Assembly (NCBI RefSeq): GCF_010731655.1 | Contig: NZ_AP022619.1 | Span: forward strand, 1,240,001-1,304,000 | Length of the DNA stretch: 64,000 nt | Direction: 5' to 3' | Source of the DNA: Mycobacterium paraseoulense | Lineage (GTDB): Bacteria; Actinomycetota; Actinomycetes; Mycobacteriales; Mycobacteriaceae | In this document: positions 59,223 through 64,000 of the stretch, piece by piece | Layout of the letters: each line of letters opens with the position of its first letter | Position numbering within the stretch: position 1 is the stretch's first letter | Notes under the pieces: generated by a model | Databases searched by the model: none | The model's input: the letters and a program-made list of their open reading frames with translations, nothing else | Told to the model about the DNA's origin: nothing | Translations under genes and position numbers: made by a program

Positions 59223-61159
59223 CAGGATCGGTCCTCTCGGTCAAGGCTCGGCGAACGTCAGGTCGGACTGCCCAAACGGTAACCGCAGCCACCGACAACC
59301 GGCCGGCGCCGCGTTCGGGCGGTAAACGGCCGGGGTTCGTTCGGCGTGGGAGCCACCCGGGTGTCGGTGGCCGCGCTTAACGTCGCGGCATGGGTGCCGG
59401 TGGTGCGACTCAGCTCAGTTTCGCCGACCTGGGGTCGTCCTTCGAAACCGCCGACGTCTCGCTGCGCGACACCACGTTCGTCGTGGTGGACCTGGAGACC
59501 ACGGGGGGTCGCACGAAAAGTACGGGCGGAAACGCCCCCGACGCCATCACCGAGATCGGGGCGGTCAAGGTCCGCGGCGGCGTGGTGCTCGGCGAGTTCG
59601 CCACGCTCGTCGACCCCCAGCGCAGCATCCCCCCGCAGATCGTGCAGCTGACCGGGATCACCACCGCGATGGTGTCCGACGCCCCGACCATCGACGCCGT
59701 GTTGCCGATGTTCCTCGAGTTCGCCGGCGGGGCGGTGCTGGTCGCGCACAACGCCGGGTTCGACATCGGATTCCTGCGCGCGGCGGCGGCGCGCTGCGAT
59801 CTGCCCTGGCCGCGGCCGCAGGTCCTGTGCACGGTGCGGCTGGCCCGCCGCGTGCTCAGCCGCGAGGAAGCCCCCAGCGTGCGGCTGGCCGCCCTGGCGC
59901 GGCTGTTCGCCGTGGCCACCCGGCCCACACACCGGGCCCTCGACGACGCCCGCGCCACCGTCGACGTGCTGCACGCCCTCATCGAACGGGTGGGCAACCA
60001 GGGCGTGCACACGTATGCCGACCTGCGCTCCTACCTGCCGGACGTGACGCCGGCGCAGCGGCGCAAGCGGGCCCTCGCCGAGGGCCTGCCCCGCCGGCCC
60101 GGGGTCTACCTGTTCCGCGGGCCGTCGGGCGAGGTGCTCTACGTCGGGACCGCCGTCGATCTGCGCCGCCGGGTCGGCCAGTACTTCACCGGCGCCGACC
60201 CGCGCGGCCGAATGAAGGAAATGGTCAACCTGGCCACCGCCGTCGACCACGTCGAGTGCGCCCACGCGCTGGAGGCCGGCGTCCGCGAGCTGCGGCTGCT
60301 GGCCGCGCACGCCCCGCCCTACAACCGCCGGTCGAAGTTCCCGCACCGGTGGTGGTGGGTGGCGCTCACCGACGAGGCGTTCCCGCGGCTCGCGGTGGTG
60401 CGAGCACCCCGCCACGACCGGGCCGTCGGGCCCTTCCGGTCGCGCACCGACGCCGCCGACACGGCCGAACTGCTGGCCCGCTGCACCGGGCTGCGGACGT
60501 GCACCACGCGGCTGGGGCGCTCGGTCCTGCACGGGCCGGTCTGCGCCGAGGCGGAGATCTCGCCCTGTCCCGCCGGGCGCGGCATCACGGCCACGCAATA
60601 CGCCGCGGCGGTGGCGCGCGGCGCGGCACTGATCGACGGGATGGAGAACGCCGCCCTGTCGGCCGCCGTGGATCAGGTCACGACGCTGGCCGAGCGACGA
60701 CATTTCGAGAGCGCCGCGCGCCTGCGTGACCGCACCGCCACCGCCGTCGAGATCCTCTGGCGGGGCCAGCGGTTGCGCGCGCTGGCCACGCTGCCCGAGC
60801 TGATCGCCGCCGCCCCCGACGGCCAGGGCGGGTATCACCTGGCCGTCGTCCGGCACGGCCAGCTCGCGGCGGCCGGTACCGCCGCGCGCGGGGTGCCCCC
60901 GATGCCGGTGGTCGACGCGATTGTGGCTGGGGCGCAGGCGATCTTGCCGACGGCGGCCCCCCTCGGCGGGGCGTTGGTGGAGGAATCCGCTCTCATCGCG
61001 CGCTGGCTGACCGCTCCGGGGGTGCGCATCGTCCGCGTCGACGACTCCCCCGACGCCGCGGGCTGGGCCTCGCCGCTGCGTTCGGCCGGGGCCTGGGCCG
61101 CGTGGGCGGCATCGGCGCGCTCGGCGCGGCTCGCCTACGAGCAAGCGGCGCAATACGAT

Positions 61160-63004
<1,845 letters not shown>

Positions 63005-63033
63005 GCCGACGCTGGACGAACAGGAGTGCTGGG

Positions 63034-63900
63034 TTGAAGAAACTGGGGTCTACCCGATCCGGTGCGCGGCCCGGGCAGCCGCGAAAAGCCGCTGGTGATC
63101 GCTCCCGGCGGCGGCTGCGCCGCCGCCTGTCGGGCGGGCTGTTGCTGCTGATCGCGCTCACGGTCGCCGGCGGGCTGGCCGCCGTGCTGACACCGCGCCC
63201 GCAGGTCGCCGTGGCCGACGAGTCGTCTTCGGCGCTGCTGCGGACCGGCAAGCAGTTGTTCGAGACGTCGTGCGTGTCGTGCCACGGCGCCAACCTGCAG
63301 GGCGTGCCCGACCGTGGGCCCAGCCTGATCGGCGTCGGCGAGGAGGCCGTGTACTTCCAGGTCTCGACCGGCCGGATGCCCGCGATGACCGGCGAGGCCC
63401 AGGCGCCCCGCAAGGAGCCGATCTTCGACGAGGGGCAGGTCGACGCGCTGGGCGCCTACGTGCAGGCCAACGGCGGCGGCCCGACGACGGTGCGCAACCC
63501 GGACGGCAGCCTGGCCATGAAGTCGCTGCGCGGCGACGATCTGGGCCGCGGCGGGGACCTGTTCCGGCTGAACTGCTCCTCCTGCCACAACTTCACCGGC
63601 AAGGGCGGGGCGCTGTCGTCGGGTAAGTACGCGCCGCCGCTGGACCCGGCCAACGAGCAGCAGATCCTGGCGGCGATGCGGACCGGCCCGCAGAGCATGC
63701 CGAAGTTCTCCGACCGTCAGCTGTCCTTCGAGGCCAAGAAGGACATCATCGGTTACATCAAGGCGGTCACCGAAGAGCGCCAGCCCGGCGGCTACGGCCT
63801 CGGTGGATTCGGGCCCGCACCCGAGGGTATGGCCGCGTGGATCATCGGGATGGTCGCCGCCATCGCTTTGGCACTGTGGATTGGGGCACGAGCATCATGA
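63034..63900 (+). CDS. qcrC: Cytochrome bc1 complex diheme cytochrome c subunit QcrC
   Basis: About 288 residues. Basic N-terminus, membrane anchor ([19 protein letters not shown]), and two cytochrome c domains with heme-binding CVSCH and CSSCH, each followed by an axial Met (GRMPAM, QSMPKF). C-terminal helix [18 protein letters not shown]. Two hemes allow direct transfer to cytochrome aa3 without a soluble cytochrome c. I chose TTG 63034, since GGAG lies 7 nt upstream and the residues after it match the M. tuberculosis N-terminus. ATG 63001 (ATGA with ctaE) would add 11 residues. Overlaps qcrA by ATGA. Confidence 0.95.
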   Translation: MKKLGSTRSGARPGQPRKAAGDRSRRRLRRRLSGGLLLLIALTVAGGLAAVLTPRPQVAVADESSSALLRTGKQLFETSCVSCHGANLQGVPDRGPSLIGVGEEAVYFQVSTGRMPAMTGEAQAPRKEPIFDEGQVDALGAYVQANGGGPTTVRNPDGSLAMKSLRGDDLGRGGDLFRLNCSSCHNFTGKGGALSSGKYAPPLDPANEQQILAAMRTGPQSMPKFSDRQLSFEAKKDIIGYIKAVTEERQPGGYGLGGFGPAPEGMAAWIIGMVAAIALALWIGARAS

Positions 63901-64000
63901 GCGAAGACGACGTTCGCGGCGCCGACGCCGGCGGAACCACCCACGGTGTCGGCGAGAAGGAACCCGACGACGCGGCGCTGGCAGCGATGTCGCGCGACGA
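63897..64000 (+). CDS. qcrA: Rieske iron-sulfur subunit QcrA, N-terminal part (runs off the window)
   Basis: The first 34 codons are in the window, starting at an ATG that overlaps the qcrC stop (ATGA). The acidic, Gly-rich start and the [14 protein letters not shown] segment match the cytosolic N-terminus of mycobacterial QcrA, which precedes its three membrane helices and the Rieske domain. Identity rests on position and this short match. Confidence 0.85.
   Translation, partial: MSEDDVRGADAGGTTHGVGEKEPDDAALAAMSRD

Noticed and set aside
59258..61153. A 631-codon minus-strand frame opposite the fusion nuclease
   Set aside because: The plus strand has two recognisable nuclease domains; the antisense product has none.

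Overview
This is a 64 kb stretch of mycobacterial chromosome, very GC-rich and densely coded. Gene order, protein families and start-site overlaps follow the M. tuberculosis block from about Rv2129c to Rv2195. Rv numbers below come from my memory of that genome, not from a search. The differences (no Rv2136c, Rv2142c, Rv2159c-Rv2162c or IS6110, plus two inserted blocks) suggest a slow grower such as the M. avium complex; the species is an inference.

Layout. 1-5.8 kb: minus-strand genes for an SDR, mycothiol ligase mshC, PAP phosphatase cysQ, and an actinobacterial trio (PI-kinase-like protein, DUF3090, histidine phosphatase). 5.9-8.3 kb: lppL, a DUF5703 gene and pyrD on the plus strand. 8.3-11.8 kb: a DUF222/HNH gene behind a perfect LexA box, a PEBP protein and an M20 peptidase. 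11.9-15.3 kb: tRNA-Leu(GAG), then three translationally coupled plus-strand genes: a PAS/GAF/PP2C phosphatase, a CarH-like cobalamin-binding protein and a STAS anti-anti-sigma factor. 15.4-16.4 kb: a phosphoribosyltransferase and a small membrane protein.

16.5-37.8 kb is the dcw (division and cell wall) cluster, all on the minus strand and transcribed mraZ -> rsmH -> ftsL-like -> pbpB -> murE -> murF -> mraY -> murD -> ftsW -> murG -> murC -> ftsQ -> ftsZ -> yfiH -> yggS -> sepF -> yggT -> wag31. Many junctions are 4-bp ATGA or GTGA overlaps. The mraZ promoter carries phased TGGGG repeats typical of MraZ operators.

38-50 kb holds a DUF3040 protein, a GNAT acetyltransferase, lppM, an MTHFR-like protein, and LM/LAM and isoprenoid genes (idsA2, mptA, an alpha-1,2-mannosyltransferase), with pknL and its DNA-binding substrate divergent, aroG and an RNase. 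50-59 kb holds lipid and envelope genes (acyltransferase, ArsA-like ATPase, START-like proteins, fadD15, pimB, a membrane metalloprotease, ripC). 59-64 kb holds a DnaQ/GIY-YIG fusion nuclease overlapping trpD, then the respiratory genes ctaE, qcrC and the start of qcrA.

Main points of interest: (1) the phosphatase / B12 photoreceptor-like / STAS operon beside tRNA-Leu, a candidate cobalamin- or light-gated partner-switching system with no local kinase; (2) the MraZ operator and a second, oppositely oriented TGGGG cluster; (3) about ten genes whose start codon sits 6-7 nt after a TANNNT hexamer, implying leaderless transcripts; (4) the SOS box of the DUF222/HNH gene; (5) absence of uppP from its usual site.
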